Shown here one piece after another: positions 49,860 to 58,949 of a stretch of 64,000 nt of DNA. Within the stretch, counting starts at the first letter, position 1, and each line of letters opens with the position of its first letter. The DNA comes from Streptomyces sp. CB01373. Its GTDB lineage: Bacteria > Actinomycetota > Actinomycetes > Streptomycetales > Streptomycetaceae. The notes beneath the pieces are model-generated. The model had not been told where the DNA came from. It worked only from the letters and a program-made list of their open reading frames with translations, and searched no databases. The translations under genes were made by a program, and so were the position numbers. The stretch covers positions 1 through 64,000 of the forward strand of contig NZ_NNBK01000026.1 in the NCBI RefSeq assembly GCF_002803075.1, given 5' to 3'.

Positions 49860-51097
49860 TCGAGCCGGGCGGTGGGCCGGGCGGTCCGCTCCGGCGAGCG
49901 GGTCCGGGGCGCGGCGGTGACCGTCGAGCGCCACAGGGCCCGGCAGGCGGTCACGGCCGCGGCCACCAGCAGGCCGTTGCGCAGCAGCAGGAGGGTGACG
50001 CCGAGGAGGTCGCTCGCGACGACGTGCCCGAAGTGCACCGGGAACTCCAGGACCGTCACCGGGGCCGCCGCCAGGACGAGGCCGGCCGGCAGCCGCATGC
50101 CGTCGTCCCGGAAGCACAGGCGGACGGCGGCCAGCCCGATCAGCCACACCAGGTACTGGGGGCTGAGGACCCGGCTGGTCACCGTGAACAGCAGTACCGC
50201 CGCGAACGCCGCGTCGGCGGACGTGTGCGGACGGAAGCGGCGGGCCCGTCGCCGCCACAGCAGCAGCCAGCCGAGGGCGGCTACGGTCAGGGCCAAGGAC
50301 GCGGTGCTCACGACGTCGGTGTACGGGCCGGCGAACTCCAGCGAGCCGTAGGTGAGCAGCACCTGTCCGTGCCAGCCGAAGTGCCGGGCCAGGTGCAGGA
50401 CGAGCGCGGCCGGCGCCTCCACCTCCGTGCCCCGGTCACGCTGCGCGGTCAGGAAGGACAGGGCGCCGGGCATGGTGAGCGCGAACAGCGAGACGAGGGC
50501 GACCGCGGTCACCGCTGCCGCCGTCCACGCCCGGCGCCCGGCCGCGCCCCGCAGGCCCGGCAGCAGCAGGACCGGCCACACCTTGAGCAGCGCCCCGAAA
50601 CCGGCCAGCGCGCCCATGGCTCGCGGGTGCCGGGCGCCCGCGAGCAGCGCGGCCACGGCCACCGCGGTCACCATCACGTCGTAGCGCGCGTACAGGACCG
50701 GGCCGAGCAGGGGCGCGCCCGCCGTCCACACCCAGGCGCCGCGCAGCGGCCGGCCGGGCCGCCGGCCGGCGCACAGCAGCAGGCACAGCACCGCCAGATC
50801 GGCCAGCAGGGCCAGCACGTGGAAGGCCGCGGTGTAGCCGAGGAAGGGCAGGGCGGCGGGGGAGAGGATCGCCAGCGCGGCGGCGGGCGGGTACTGCCAG
50901 GTCACGTCGCCGACCGGGAACCCGCCCTGCCGCAGCACCTCGTACCAGCCCTGATACGTCACCGACACATCCACCGTGACGTCGTCCGGCCCCGGAAAGC
51001 CGATCACCTTGAACACGAGGAGCAGCAGCACGACCCGGCTGACTCCCCAGACCACCAGCACCCCGGCGAGCCCCCACCGGGTACCTGTCCCGTCCAC
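49847..51097 (-). CDS. GT87-like membrane glycosyltransferase
   Basis: The 416-aa protein has 9-11 membrane helices and the aspartate near the N-terminal end of the first extracytoplasmic loop (GPDDVTVDVSVTYQGW), then DVTWQYPPAAALAIL, the pattern of polyprenyl-phosphate-mannose-dependent GT-C enzymes (GT87, DUF2029). Relatives extend lipid-linked mannans (mycobacterial PIM/LM synthesis). Its neighbour PimB' fits that theme. GTG 51097 has GGAGAGGA upstream; ATG 51148 is an alternative. Divergent from the pimB gene. Confidence 0.87.
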   Translation of the reverse strand: MDGTGTRWGLAGVLVVWGVSRVVLLLLVFKVIGFPGPDDVTVDVSVTYQGWYEVLRQGGFPVGDVTWQYPPAAALAILSPAALPFLGYTAAFHVLALLADLAVLCLLLCAGRRPGRPLRGAWVWTAGAPLLGPVLYARYDVMVTAVAVAALLAGARHPRAMGALAGFGALLKVWPVLLLPGLRGAAGRRAWTAAAVTAVALVSLFALTMPGALSFLTAQRDRGTEVEAPAALVLHLARHFGWHGQVLLTYGSLEFAGPYTDVVSTASLALTVAALGWLLLWRRRARRFRPHTSADAAFAAVLLFTVTSRVLSPQYLVWLIGLAAVRLCFRDDGMRLPAGLVLAAAPVTVLEFPVHFGHVVASDLLGVTLLLLRNGLLVAAAVTACRALWRSTVTAAPRTRSPERTARPTARLDQPS

Positions 51098-51246
51098 TCC
51101 TCTCCTCTCCCGCAGTCCCGACCGGTCCGTCCGGTCCGCACGATTCATGCGCTTCGTGCGTTTCGTGTCGCGGGGCACATGATCCCGCGACCGGCCGTCG
51201 CGGGGCGGGCGGCACGGCCGTGGGCCGTGGCGCCGGGCTGGTTCGG

Positions 51247-51261
51247 TAGGGTCGGCGGTTG
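51247..51261 (+). promoter_or_regulatory. -10 box directly before pimB, apparently leaderless
   Basis: TAGGGT (51247-51252) is followed by only eight bases before the GTG at 51261. No ribosome site is present, so the transcript should begin at or near the start codon. Confidence 0.5.
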
Positions 51262-52403
51262 TGCGCAAGACCCTCATCGTGACCAACGACTTTCCGCCCC
51301 GGCCGGGCGGGATCCAGGCGTTTTTGCACAACATGGCACTGCGTCTCGACCCGGAGCGGCTGGTCGTCTACGCCTCCACCTGGAAGCGGGGCCGGGAGGG
51401 CGCCGAGGCGACGGCCGCGTTCGACGCGGAGCAGCCCTTCACCGTCGTGCGCGACCGTACGACGATGCTGCTGCCGACCCCGGGCGCGACCCGGCGCGCG
51501 GTCGGGCTGCTGCGCGGACACGGCTGCACCGCCGTGTGGTTCGGGGCGGCGGCGCCGCTCGGTCTGATGGCGCCGGCCCTCAGAAGGGCGGGCGCCGAGC
51601 GGCTCGTCGCCACCACCCACGGGCACGAGGCGGGATGGGCGCAACTGCCCGCCGCCCGCGGACTCCTGCGCCGTATCGGGGAGTCGACGGACACGATCAC
51701 CTACCTCGGCGAGTACACCCGCTCCCGGATCGCCACCGCGCTCACCCCCGAGGCGGCCGGACGGATGGTGCGACTGCCCCCGGGCGTCGACGAGAAGACG
51801 TTCCACCCCGGCTCGGGCGGCGACGAGGTGCGGGCCCGGCTCGGGCTCACCGACCGGCCGGTGGTCGTGTGCGTCTCACGGCTGGTCAGGCGCAAGGGGC
51901 AGGACACGCTGATCCTGGCCATGCCGCGGATCCTGGCCGCCGAACCCGACGCCGTCCTGCTGATCGTCGGCGGCGGACCGTACGAGAGGGAGCTGCGCGC
52001 CCTGGCGGAGCGGACCGGGGTGTCCGGCTCCGTGCGCTTCACCGGCGCGGTGCCCTGGGCCGAGCTGCCCGCGCACTACGGCGCCGGTGACGTCTTCGCC
52101 ATGCCCTGCCGCACCCGGCGCGGTGGACTCGACGTCGAGGGCCTCGGCATCGTCTACCTGGAGGCGTCCGCGACCGGACTGCCCGTCGTCGCCGGGGACT
52201 CCGGCGGCGCGCCCGACGCGGTACTCGACGGCGAGACCGGCTGGGTCGTGCGCGGAGGCTCCCCCGAGGAGGCCGCCGACCGTGTCGTCGCGCTCCTGGG
52301 GGACCCCGCCCTGCGCCGCCGCATGGGGGAGCGGGGACGCTCCTGGGTCGAGGAGAGGTGGCGCTGGGACCTGCTGGCCCGGCGGCTGGAGGAACTGCTC
52401 TAG
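51261..52403 (+). CDS. pimB: PimB'-type glycosyltransferase (GT4)
   Basis: The 380-aa cytoplasmic GT-B enzyme matches PimB', which adds the second mannose from GDP-mannose to phosphatidylinositol mannoside. Signals are TLIVTNDFPPRPGGIQAFLHNM, the phosphate-binding VCVSRLVRRKGQDTLI, GDVFAMPCRTRRGGLDVEGLGIVYLEA (acidic ExxE region) and GLPVVAGDSGGAPDAV. Streptomyces make PIMs, so the role is plausible. It is followed by the converging acyl-CoA synthetase gene. Confidence 0.92.
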   Translation: MRKTLIVTNDFPPRPGGIQAFLHNMALRLDPERLVVYASTWKRGREGAEATAAFDAEQPFTVVRDRTTMLLPTPGATRRAVGLLRGHGCTAVWFGAAAPLGLMAPALRRAGAERLVATTHGHEAGWAQLPAARGLLRRIGESTDTITYLGEYTRSRIATALTPEAAGRMVRLPPGVDEKTFHPGSGGDEVRARLGLTDRPVVVCVSRLVRRKGQDTLILAMPRILAAEPDAVLLIVGGGPYERELRALAERTGVSGSVRFTGAVPWAELPAHYGAGDVFAMPCRTRRGGLDVEGLGIVYLEASATGLPVVAGDSGGAPDAVLDGETGWVVRGGSPEEAADRVVALLGDPALRRRMGERGRSWVEERWRWDLLARRLEELL

Positions 52404-52412
52404 GGGGGTGCG

Positions 52413-54209
52413 CTACTTGGCGTAGAGCGCCTCGATCTCGCCCGCGAAGTCCCGCGCCACCACGTTGCGCTTGAGCTTCATCGACGGCGTGACGTGCCCC
52501 GACTCCTCCGTGAGCTGGGAGGACAGGATGCGGAACTTGCGCACCGACTCCGCCTTCGACACCGCGGCGTTGCCGTCGTCGACCGCCGCCTGGACCGCCG
52601 CGTTCAGGTCGGGGTCGTCGCGCAGCGAGGCCGCGGTGGCGTCCGCCGGCTTGCCGTGCTCGGCGCACCAGCGGCGCAGGAACTCCTCGTCGAGGGTGAC
52701 CAGCGCGCCCACGAACGGCCGCCCGTCGCCCACCACCATGCACTCCGCGACCAGCGCGTGCGCCCGGATGCGGTCCTCGATCACGGCCGGGGCGACGTTC
52801 TTGCCGCCCGCGGTGACGATGATCTCCTTCTTGCGGCCGGTGATCCTGAGGTAGCCGTCCTCGTCGAGGGTGCCGATGTCACCGGTGTGGAACCAGCCGT
52901 CGGCCAGCGCCTCCCGCGTCGCGCCGGGGTTGTTCCAGTACTCCTTGAACAGGTGCTCGCCGTGCAGCAACACCTCCCCGTCGTCCGCGATCCGGATCAC
53001 CGAGCCGGGCAGCGGCTGGCCGACCGTGCCGATCTTCTGCCGGTCCCAGGGGTTGAAGGCGGTCGCCGCGCAGGACTCGGTCAGGCCGTAGCCCTCAAGG
53101 ACCGTGAAGCCGATACCGCGGTAGAAGTGCCCGAGGCGCTCGCCGAGCGGGGCGCCGCCGGAGATGGCGTACTCGCCGCGCCCGCCGAGCACCGCGCGCA
53201 GCTTGCCGTAGACCAGCTTGTCGAACACCTTGTGCCTGATCCGCAGACCGAGCGAGGGGCCCGAGGGGCTGTCCAGCTCCTTGCTGTAGGCGATCGCCGT
53301 GGCGGCCGCCTTGTCGAAGATCCGGCCCTTGCCGTCGGCCTGCGCCTTGGCGCGTGCCCCGTTGTAGACCTTCTCGAAGACCCGCGGGACACCGAGGATC
53401 AGCGTGGGGCGGAACGCGGCCAGCTCGTCGGTGAGGTTCTTGATGTCCGGGACGCAGCCCAGCTTGATCGGCGCCATCATCGGGGCGACCTGGACCAGCC
53501 GGCCGAAGACGTGCGCCAGCGGCAGGAAGAGCAGCACCGAGCACTCGCCGGTGCGGAACAGCGGGCGCAGCCGTTCCACGACGTTGCCGCACTCGGCGAA
53601 GAAGGCCCGGTGGGTGAGCACACAGCCCTTGGGCCGGCCGGTGGTGCCGCTGGTGTACACGATGGTCGCCGGGTCGTCGGCCTTCGCCAGCGAGCCGCGC
53701 TCCTCCACCGCCGCGTCGCTGATGTCCCGGCCGTCCCGGCCGAGTTCCTCGACGCCTCCGGCCTCGATCTGCCAGACGTTCTTCAGCGCGGGCAGCGTCT
53801 CGCGCACCGACTCGACGGCGGCCGCGTGCTGGTCCAGCTCCACCACGCAGGCGGTCGCGCCCGAGTCGCCGAGGATCCACCGCACCTGCTCCGGCGAGCT
53901 GGTCTCGTACACCGGCACCGTGATCGCGCCCGCGCTCCAGATCGCGAAGTCCAGCAGCGTCCACTCGTACCGCGTACGGGACATGAGGCCCACCCGGTCG
54001 CCGGGCTGGATGCCGGAGGCGATCAGGCCCTTGGCGGCGGCGTGCACCTCGGCGAGGAAGGCCCGTGCCGTGACGTCCTGCCAGGCGCCGTCCACCTTGC
54101 GCGCGATGACGGCGACGTCGGGATGCTGCGCGGCGTTTCTGCGGACGATGTCGGTCAGATTCCCGTCCGCAGGGACCTCGTACAGAGCCGGAAGGCTGAA
54201 CTCGCGCAA
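52413..54209 (-). CDS. Long-chain acyl-CoA synthetase (FadD15-like)
   Basis: The 598-aa AMP-forming enzyme activates fatty acids to acyl-CoA. The AMP-binding P-loop motif YTSGTTGRPKG is at residues 185-195, followed by YGLTESCAATAFN (A4/A5 region), GWFHTGDIGTLDEDGYL and the catalytic lysine segment TPSMKLKRNVV. It has the length and start of the FadD15 group next to pimB in mycobacteria. TTG 54209 is used (LREFSLPALYEV), with GGAGCAGC upstream. Convergent with pimB, 9 bases apart. Confidence 0.94.
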   Translation of the reverse strand: MREFSLPALYEVPADGNLTDIVRRNAAQHPDVAVIARKVDGAWQDVTARAFLAEVHAAAKGLIASGIQPGDRVGLMSRTRYEWTLLDFAIWSAGAITVPVYETSSPEQVRWILGDSGATACVVELDQHAAAVESVRETLPALKNVWQIEAGGVEELGRDGRDISDAAVEERGSLAKADDPATIVYTSGTTGRPKGCVLTHRAFFAECGNVVERLRPLFRTGECSVLLFLPLAHVFGRLVQVAPMMAPIKLGCVPDIKNLTDELAAFRPTLILGVPRVFEKVYNGARAKAQADGKGRIFDKAAATAIAYSKELDSPSGPSLGLRIRHKVFDKLVYGKLRAVLGGRGEYAISGGAPLGERLGHFYRGIGFTVLEGYGLTESCAATAFNPWDRQKIGTVGQPLPGSVIRIADDGEVLLHGEHLFKEYWNNPGATREALADGWFHTGDIGTLDEDGYLRITGRKKEIIVTAGGKNVAPAVIEDRIRAHALVAECMVVGDGRPFVGALVTLDEEFLRRWCAEHGKPADATAASLRDDPDLNAAVQAAVDDGNAAVSKAESVRKFRILSSQLTEESGHVTPSMKLKRNVVARDFAGEIEALYAK

Positions 54210-54436
54210 GACTGCTGCTCCTCATAGGGCGCCGGCGCCATGACGTTGTTGAAATCCAGAGAGGACTGGACGGGCCGGACGTTACCCGCCGGTATGGTTC
54301 TTCGACAGGGGGACCCGGCGAGATGTTCGCTGCGTCACACGGATCGATGTTCCCCTGCGCACAGTAGTCGACCCGCCGAATGACCGGCCAGTAACGGCGT
54401 TTCCGGCCGCCACTGTTCACGTATGCCACGCCCGCC

Positions 54437-54451
54437 TACGCTTGATCGCCA
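54437..54451 (+). promoter_or_regulatory. -10 box directly before the metallophosphoesterase gene
   Basis: TACGCT (54437-54442) ends eight bases before ATG 54451 with no ribosome site between, another leaderless-type arrangement. Confidence 0.45.
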
Positions 54452-55248
54452 TGGCACCCACATCGGCCCGTCACAGCAGAACGCGCATCCATGTGGTCAG
54501 CGACGTGCACGGCAACGTGCGCGACCTGGCCCGGGCCGGAGAGGGCGCCGACGCCCTGGTCTGCCTCGGCGACCTGATCCTCTTCCTCGACTACGCCGAC
54601 CACTCGCGCGGCATCTTCCCCGACCTGTTCGGCGTGGAGAACGCCGACCGCATCGTCGAGTTGCGCACCGCCCGCCGCTTCGCCGAGGCGCGCGAGCTCG
54701 GCGCCCGGCTGTGGGCGGGCATCGACGGCGACCGGGCCACGGTGATGGAACAGGCGGTGCGCAAGCAGTACGCGGAGCTCTTCGCCGCGTTCCCCAGCCC
54801 CACGTACGCCACCTACGGCAACGTCGACATGCCGACCCTGTGGCAGGAGTACGCCCGCGAGGGCACCACCGTGCTCGACGGGCAGCGGGTGGAGATCGGC
54901 GGCCGTGTCTTCGGCTTCGTCGGCGGCGGCCTGCGCACCCCCATGCGCACCCCGTTCGAGATCGGCGACGAGGAGTACGCGGCGAAGATCGAGGCGGTCG
55001 GCGAGGTCGACGTCCTCTGCACGCACATCCCGCCCGAGGTGCCGGACCTCGTCTACGACACCGTCGCGCGCCGCTTCGAGCGCGGCAGCCGCGCCCTGCT
55101 GGAGGCCATCCGCCGCACCCGCCCCCGGTACGCCCTCTTCGGCCACGTCCACCAGCCGCTGGTACGGCGGATGCGGATCGGCGCGACCGAATGCGTGAAC
55201 GTGGGCCACTTCGCCGGGAGCGGCCGCCCCTGGGTGCTCGAATGGTGA
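54451..55248 (+). CDS. Metallophosphoesterase
   Basis: The 265-aa protein has the calcineurin-like phosphoesterase motifs: HVVSDVHGNVRDL (D-x-H), LGDLILFLD (GD), ATYGNVDMP (GN with D in place of H), THIPPEVPD (H in motif IV) and LFGHVHQPLVRRM (GHxH). Two metal ions are expected. The substrate may be a nucleotide, phosphoprotein or diadenosine polyphosphate. ATG 54451 lies next to a -10 box. An earlier in-frame TTG at 54442 is less likely. It precedes the SRPBCC gene by 145 bases. Confidence 0.9.
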   Translation: MAPTSARHSRTRIHVVSDVHGNVRDLARAGEGADALVCLGDLILFLDYADHSRGIFPDLFGVENADRIVELRTARRFAEARELGARLWAGIDGDRATVMEQAVRKQYAELFAAFPSPTYATYGNVDMPTLWQEYAREGTTVLDGQRVEIGGRVFGFVGGGLRTPMRTPFEIGDEEYAAKIEAVGEVDVLCTHIPPEVPDLVYDTVARRFERGSRALLEAIRRTRPRYALFGHVHQPLVRRMRIGATECVNVGHFAGSGRPWVLEW

Positions 55249-55393
55249 GGGATCCGGCCGATCGCGCAGGTGGGGGTGGAGTCCGGCGGCCGGGCGCGCG
55301 GTAGCCTTCACGCTGCACACACATGCGCACGAGGAGCGCACCACCGGCCTCACCCGGCCGCACTACCGGCCCGCATCTGGAGGAGCCACGGCG

Positions 55394-55837
55394 ATGGCGG
55401 AACACACCAGCTCGAGCATCACGATCGAGGCGCCACCGGCCGACGTCATGGGGGTGATCGCCGACTTCGCCCGCTACCCGGACTGGACCGGCGAGGTGAA
55501 GGAGGCCGAGGTCCTCAAGACGGACGACCAGGGCCGTGCCCAGCAGGTCCGCCTCGTCATGGACGCGGGCGCCATCAAGGACGACCAGACCCTCGGGTAC
55601 ACCTGGACCGGCGAGCACGAGGTCTCCTGGACCCTGGTGAAGTCCCAGATGCTGCGCTCCCTGGACGGCTCCTACGTCCTCAGGCCCGCGGGCGCGCACG
55701 GCACCGAGGTGACCTACCGCCTCACCGTGGACGTCAAGATCCCCATGCTCGGCATGATCAAGCGCAAGGCCGAGAAGGTCATCATCGACCGCGCCCTGGC
55801 AGGCCTGAAGAAGCGCGTGGAGTCGGGCGAGAAGTAG
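55394..55837 (+). CDS. SRPBCC (polyketide cyclase/START-like) protein
   Basis: The 147-aa protein has the START-like fold: SSSITIEAPPADVMGVIADFARYPDWTGEV (helix-grip start with conserved WxG), then alternating strands and a long C-terminal helix (RKAEKVIIDRALAGLKKRVES). This is a small lipid- or hydrophobic-ligand-binding protein and the counterpart of mycobacterial Rv2185c, which lies beside the same ArsA-like gene. ATG follows GGAGGAG. It probably works with the ATPase 130 bases downstream. Confidence 0.88.
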   Translation: MAEHTSSSITIEAPPADVMGVIADFARYPDWTGEVKEAEVLKTDDQGRAQQVRLVMDAGAIKDDQTLGYTWTGEHEVSWTLVKSQMLRSLDGSYVLRPAGAHGTEVTYRLTVDVKIPMLGMIKRKAEKVIIDRALAGLKKRVESGEK

Positions 55838-55956
55838 GGGCGCGCGGACGGCGGTCCGCGGGCGGCCCGGGGCCGGGGACAGGGACCGACGGCAGGGGTC
55901 CACTCAGGGCGCGTGTCCCCGGGCGGCGACCGGTCCGTCGACCCGGTCGGATCCAC

Positions 55957-55971
55957 TACCGTTCAGCATCA
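55957..55971 (+). promoter_or_regulatory. -10 box directly before the ArsA-like gene
   Basis: TACCGT (55957-55962) ends eight bases before ATG 55971 and no ribosome site is seen, again of the leaderless type. Confidence 0.5.
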
Positions 55972-57140
55972 TGCGCACCCTCCTGATCACGGGCCCGGGC
56001 GGCAGCGGCCGTACGACCGTTTCCGCCGCCACCGCACTGACCGCCGCCCGTGACGGCGTCGAGACCCTCGTGCTCAGCGCCGACCGTACGGACTCCCTCG
56101 GCGCGGCGCTCGGGGTGCCGACGGGTGCGGAGCCGGTGTCCGTCGCGCCGCGCCTGACCGCCTGGCGCCCCGACGCGGCGGCCGGCTTCCGGTCCGACCT
56201 CACCGCCTTCCAGGACCGCGCGCGCAACGTGCTCGACCTCCTCGGAGCCTCCCGTCTGGACCCCGAGGAGGTCACCCCGCTGCCGGGCGCCGAGGAGCTC
56301 GCCCTGCTGCGCGCGCTGCGCGACGCGGCCCTGTCGGAGCGGTTCGAGCTGCTGGTCGTCGACCTGCCGCCGGCGCCGCAGGCACTCGCCCTGCTCGCGC
56401 TGCCCGAGGAACTGCGCCGCTATCTGCGCCGGCTGCTCCCGCCGGAGCGGCAGGCGGCCCGCGCCCTGCGGCCGGTGCTCGGCCGGCTCGCCGGTGTCCC
56501 CATGCCGGCCGAGTGGCTGTACGAGACGGCGGCACGCTGGGACGTCGAACTCGCCGCCGTCGCCGCGGTCGTCGCCGACCGCGGCACCCGTGTACGCCTG
56601 GTCGCCGAGCCGGGACCGGCCGGCGCCGACGCCGTCCGGAACGCCGCCCTGGGCCTGGCCGTGCGGGGCCTGGCCGTGGAGTGCCTGGTCGCCGGACGGG
56701 TCCTGCCGGAGACCGCCGCGGACTCCTGGCTGGCCGGCCCGGTCGCGCAGCAGCGCAAGACCCTCGACGAGTGGCGGGAGACGTACGCCGTCCATCCGGC
56801 CGCCCACCTGGGCCGGGACCCGCGCGGCCTGGACGACCTCGCCGCCCTCGCCGTGCCCGGCGCGACCCCGGCGGCCGCCCCGGTCGAGTGGCCCGTGACC
56901 GACCGGCTCGCCGAGGACGGAGTCCTCGTGTGGAACATCCCGCTGCCCGGTGTCATACGCGAAGAGCTCGACCTCATCCGGCTCGGCGACGAACTCGCGG
57001 TCACCGCCGGGCCGTTCCGCCGGGTCGTGCCGCTGCCCTCGGCGCTGCGCCGGTGCACCGTCGACGGGGCCGCCCTGCGTGACGGCGAGCTGCGGATCCG
57101 GTTCGCGCCGGACCCCGCGCTGTGGCCCCGCGAGAGATGA
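55971..57140 (+). CDS. ArsA/GET3-like ATPase with altered P-loop
   Basis: The 389-aa protein is of the ArsA/GET3 family and resembles mycobacterial Rv2184c. The nucleotide loop at residues 8-16 is GPGGSGRTT; the family form is GKGGVGKTT, so both lysines are replaced (P9 and R14). The switch aspartate region is VVDLPPAPQALALL. It may bind nucleotide but hydrolyse it poorly. A C-terminal beta-rich region (LIRLGDELAVTAGPFRRVVPLP) follows. It could chaperone a hydrophobic client together with the preceding SRPBCC protein and the next DUF5304 protein. Confidence 0.85.
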   Translation: MRTLLITGPGGSGRTTVSAATALTAARDGVETLVLSADRTDSLGAALGVPTGAEPVSVAPRLTAWRPDAAAGFRSDLTAFQDRARNVLDLLGASRLDPEEVTPLPGAEELALLRALRDAALSERFELLVVDLPPAPQALALLALPEELRRYLRRLLPPERQAARALRPVLGRLAGVPMPAEWLYETAARWDVELAAVAAVVADRGTRVRLVAEPGPAGADAVRNAALGLAVRGLAVECLVAGRVLPETAADSWLAGPVAQQRKTLDEWRETYAVHPAAHLGRDPRGLDDLAALAVPGATPAAAPVEWPVTDRLAEDGVLVWNIPLPGVIREELDLIRLGDELAVTAGPFRRVVPLPSALRRCTVDGAALRDGELRIRFAPDPALWPRER

Positions 57141-57197
57141 AGCGCGTACCCCCGTTCGGGTAACGTCGTAAGGACGAACCGTAGTCAGGAGCCCGCC

Positions 57198-57779
57198 ATG
57201 AGCGAAGAGCGCCCACCGTCCGACGCCGCTCGGGACGACGCAGCTCAGGAGGAGCCCGGCGGCCGCGAGGGCACCGCCCGTCCGAGCGAGGCCGGGGATC
57301 CGGGGGAGCGGCGCGCCACGGACGCCGACGCCTGGTCCACGGCCTGCGCCGAGGACCTCGCGGCGGAGCAGGCCCGCCGCCGCGCGCGGTACGGCCCGCC
57401 GCCCGGCTCGGCCGCCGAGGAGCTGCGCAAGTTCGTCGACACCGTCGCCGACAAGCTGTCGTCGATCCAGGGGCCGCTGCTCGGTGCCCTCGCCGGACCC
57501 GCGGCCGAGCAGGCGGTGCGGCAGATGGTCCAGCAGGCCAAGGCGGCCGTGGAACCGGTCGTGGAGCGCAACCCCGAGGTGTTCGAGCACCTGGCGGCGG
57601 CCGGCGGCGAACTGCTCGCCGCGTACCGCTCGGCCGTCGAGTCCGAGGAGCGCCGCTGGACGTCGTCCCGCGCGGACGAGTCCGCGCGGGACGAACTCGA
57701 CGACCTGGACACCCGCCCCGGCGGGCGCCGCGACCCGGGTGAGGGCACCGGCGGCGGCGAGCGCATCGACCTGGACTGA
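57198..57779 (+). CDS. DUF5304 family protein
   Basis: The 193-aa acidic protein has a disordered Glu/Asp/Arg-rich start, a conserved helical core (about 45-155; DADAWSTACAEDLAAEQARRRARYG, AAEELRKFVDTVADKLSSI) and a disordered tail. No membrane helix is seen. It matches an actinobacterial family of unknown function. ATG 57198 follows CAGGAGC, and the gene continues the ArsA-like unit by 57 bases. Its constant position suggests a partner of that ATPase. Confidence 0.85.
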   Translation: MSEERPPSDAARDDAAQEEPGGREGTARPSEAGDPGERRATDADAWSTACAEDLAAEQARRRARYGPPPGSAAEELRKFVDTVADKLSSIQGPLLGALAGPAAEQAVRQMVQQAKAAVEPVVERNPEVFEHLAAAGGELLAAYRSAVESEERRWTSSRADESARDELDDLDTRPGGRRDPGEGTGGGERIDLD

Positions 57780-57893
57780 CCGCCCGGACGACTCGGCCGG
57801 AGGACTTCGACCGACCGTCCGGACGACGCGAATTCCACGGCAGGGCCTCGGGTACGGTTGCCGTAGCGGGGCTCGACCGGAACTGAGGGATTC

Positions 57894-58847
57894 ATGGGAC
57901 TCACCATCGGCGTCGACATCGGCGGCACGAAGATCGCGGCCGGCGTGGTCGACGAGGAAGGCAACATCCTCTCGACCTTCAAGGTGCCGACCCCCACCAC
58001 GCCCGAGGCCATCGTGGACGCCATCGCCTCGGCGGTGGAGGGGGCACGCGCGGGGCACGAGATCGTCGGCGTGGGCATCGGCGCCGCCGGATACGTCAAC
58101 CGGCAGCGCTCCACGGTCTACTTCGCGCCCAACATCGACTGGCGCAACGAGCCGCTGAAGGAGAAGGTCGAGGCGCGCGTCGCCCTGCCGGTGGTCGTGG
58201 AGAACGACGCCAACGCCGCGGCCTGGGGCGAGTACAGGTTCGGCGCCGGCAAGGGCCACCGCAACGTCATCTGCATCACGCTCGGCACCGGCCTCGGCGG
58301 CGGCATCGTCATCGGCAACAAGCTGCGCCGCGGGCACTTCGGCGTGGCCGCCGAGTTCGGCCACATCCGGATGGTCCCGGACGGCCTGCTGTGCGGCTGC
58401 GGCTCGCAGGGCTGCTGGGAGCAGTACGCCTCCGGGCGCGCCCTGGTGCGGTACGCCAAGCAGCGTGCCAACGCCGCCCCCGAGAGCGCGGAGGTGCTGC
58501 TCGCCCTCGGTGACGGCACCCCCGACGGCATCGAGGGCAAGCACATCTCCGTGGCCGCCCGCCAGGGCTGTCCGGTGGCCGTCGACTCCTACCGCGAGCT
58601 GGCCCGCTGGGTGGGTGCCGGCCTGGCCGACCTGGCCTCGCTGTTCGACCCGTCCGCGTTCATCGTCGGCGGCGGGCTCTCCGACGAGGGGGAGCTGGTC
58701 CTGGATCCGATCCGCAAGTCCTACAAGCGCTGGCTGGTCGGCGGCAACTGGCGCCCGGTCGCCGACGTCCTCGCCGCCCAGCTCGGCAACAAGGCCGGTC
58801 TGGTGGGCGCGGCGGACCTCGCCCGGGAGCCCGACCCGATCATGTAG
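57894..58847 (+). CDS. glkA: Glucokinase (ROK family), carbon-catabolite repression
   Basis: The 317-aa ROK enzyme phosphorylates glucose with ATP. In S. coelicolor the same gene (SCO2126) also mediates glucose repression. Signals are GLTIGVDIGGTKIAAGV, catalytic-aspartate ENDANAAAWGEY, LGTGLGGGIV and the ROK zinc motif CGCGSQGCWEQY. The C-terminal FIVGGGLSDEGELVLDP ends the fold. Length is exactly that of the known GlkA. ATG 57894 has GAGGGA upstream. A promoter-like stretch (GTACGGTTGCCGTAGCGG) lies just before it. Confidence 0.97.
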   Translation: MGLTIGVDIGGTKIAAGVVDEEGNILSTFKVPTPTTPEAIVDAIASAVEGARAGHEIVGVGIGAAGYVNRQRSTVYFAPNIDWRNEPLKEKVEARVALPVVVENDANAAAWGEYRFGAGKGHRNVICITLGTGLGGGIVIGNKLRRGHFGVAAEFGHIRMVPDGLLCGCGSQGCWEQYASGRALVRYAKQRANAAPESAEVLLALGDGTPDGIEGKHISVAARQGCPVAVDSYRELARWVGAGLADLASLFDPSAFIVGGGLSDEGELVLDPIRKSYKRWLVGGNWRPVADVLAAQLGNKAGLVGAADLAREPDPIM

Positions 58848-58935
58848 CGCCGGTCGCACCCCGGGCGCGCCCACCGTCCCCGTCCGCCCGGGACCGGTGG
58901 GCGTCGCCGTACCGTCGGTGAGCCCGGCCGCGGCG

Positions 58936-58949
58936 TATGTTGATCGTCA
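58936..58949 (+). promoter_or_regulatory. -10 box directly before the EEP-family gene
   Basis: TATGTT (58936-58941) ends seven bases before ATG 58949. This favours that ATG over an earlier one at 58937, which lies inside the -10 itself, and suggests a leaderless message. Confidence 0.5.

Noticed and set aside
55956..58874. A 972-aa minus-strand open frame covering the ArsA-like, DUF5304 and glkA genes
   Set aside because: It spans three recognisable plus-strand genes and their spacers; its sequence has no family character.
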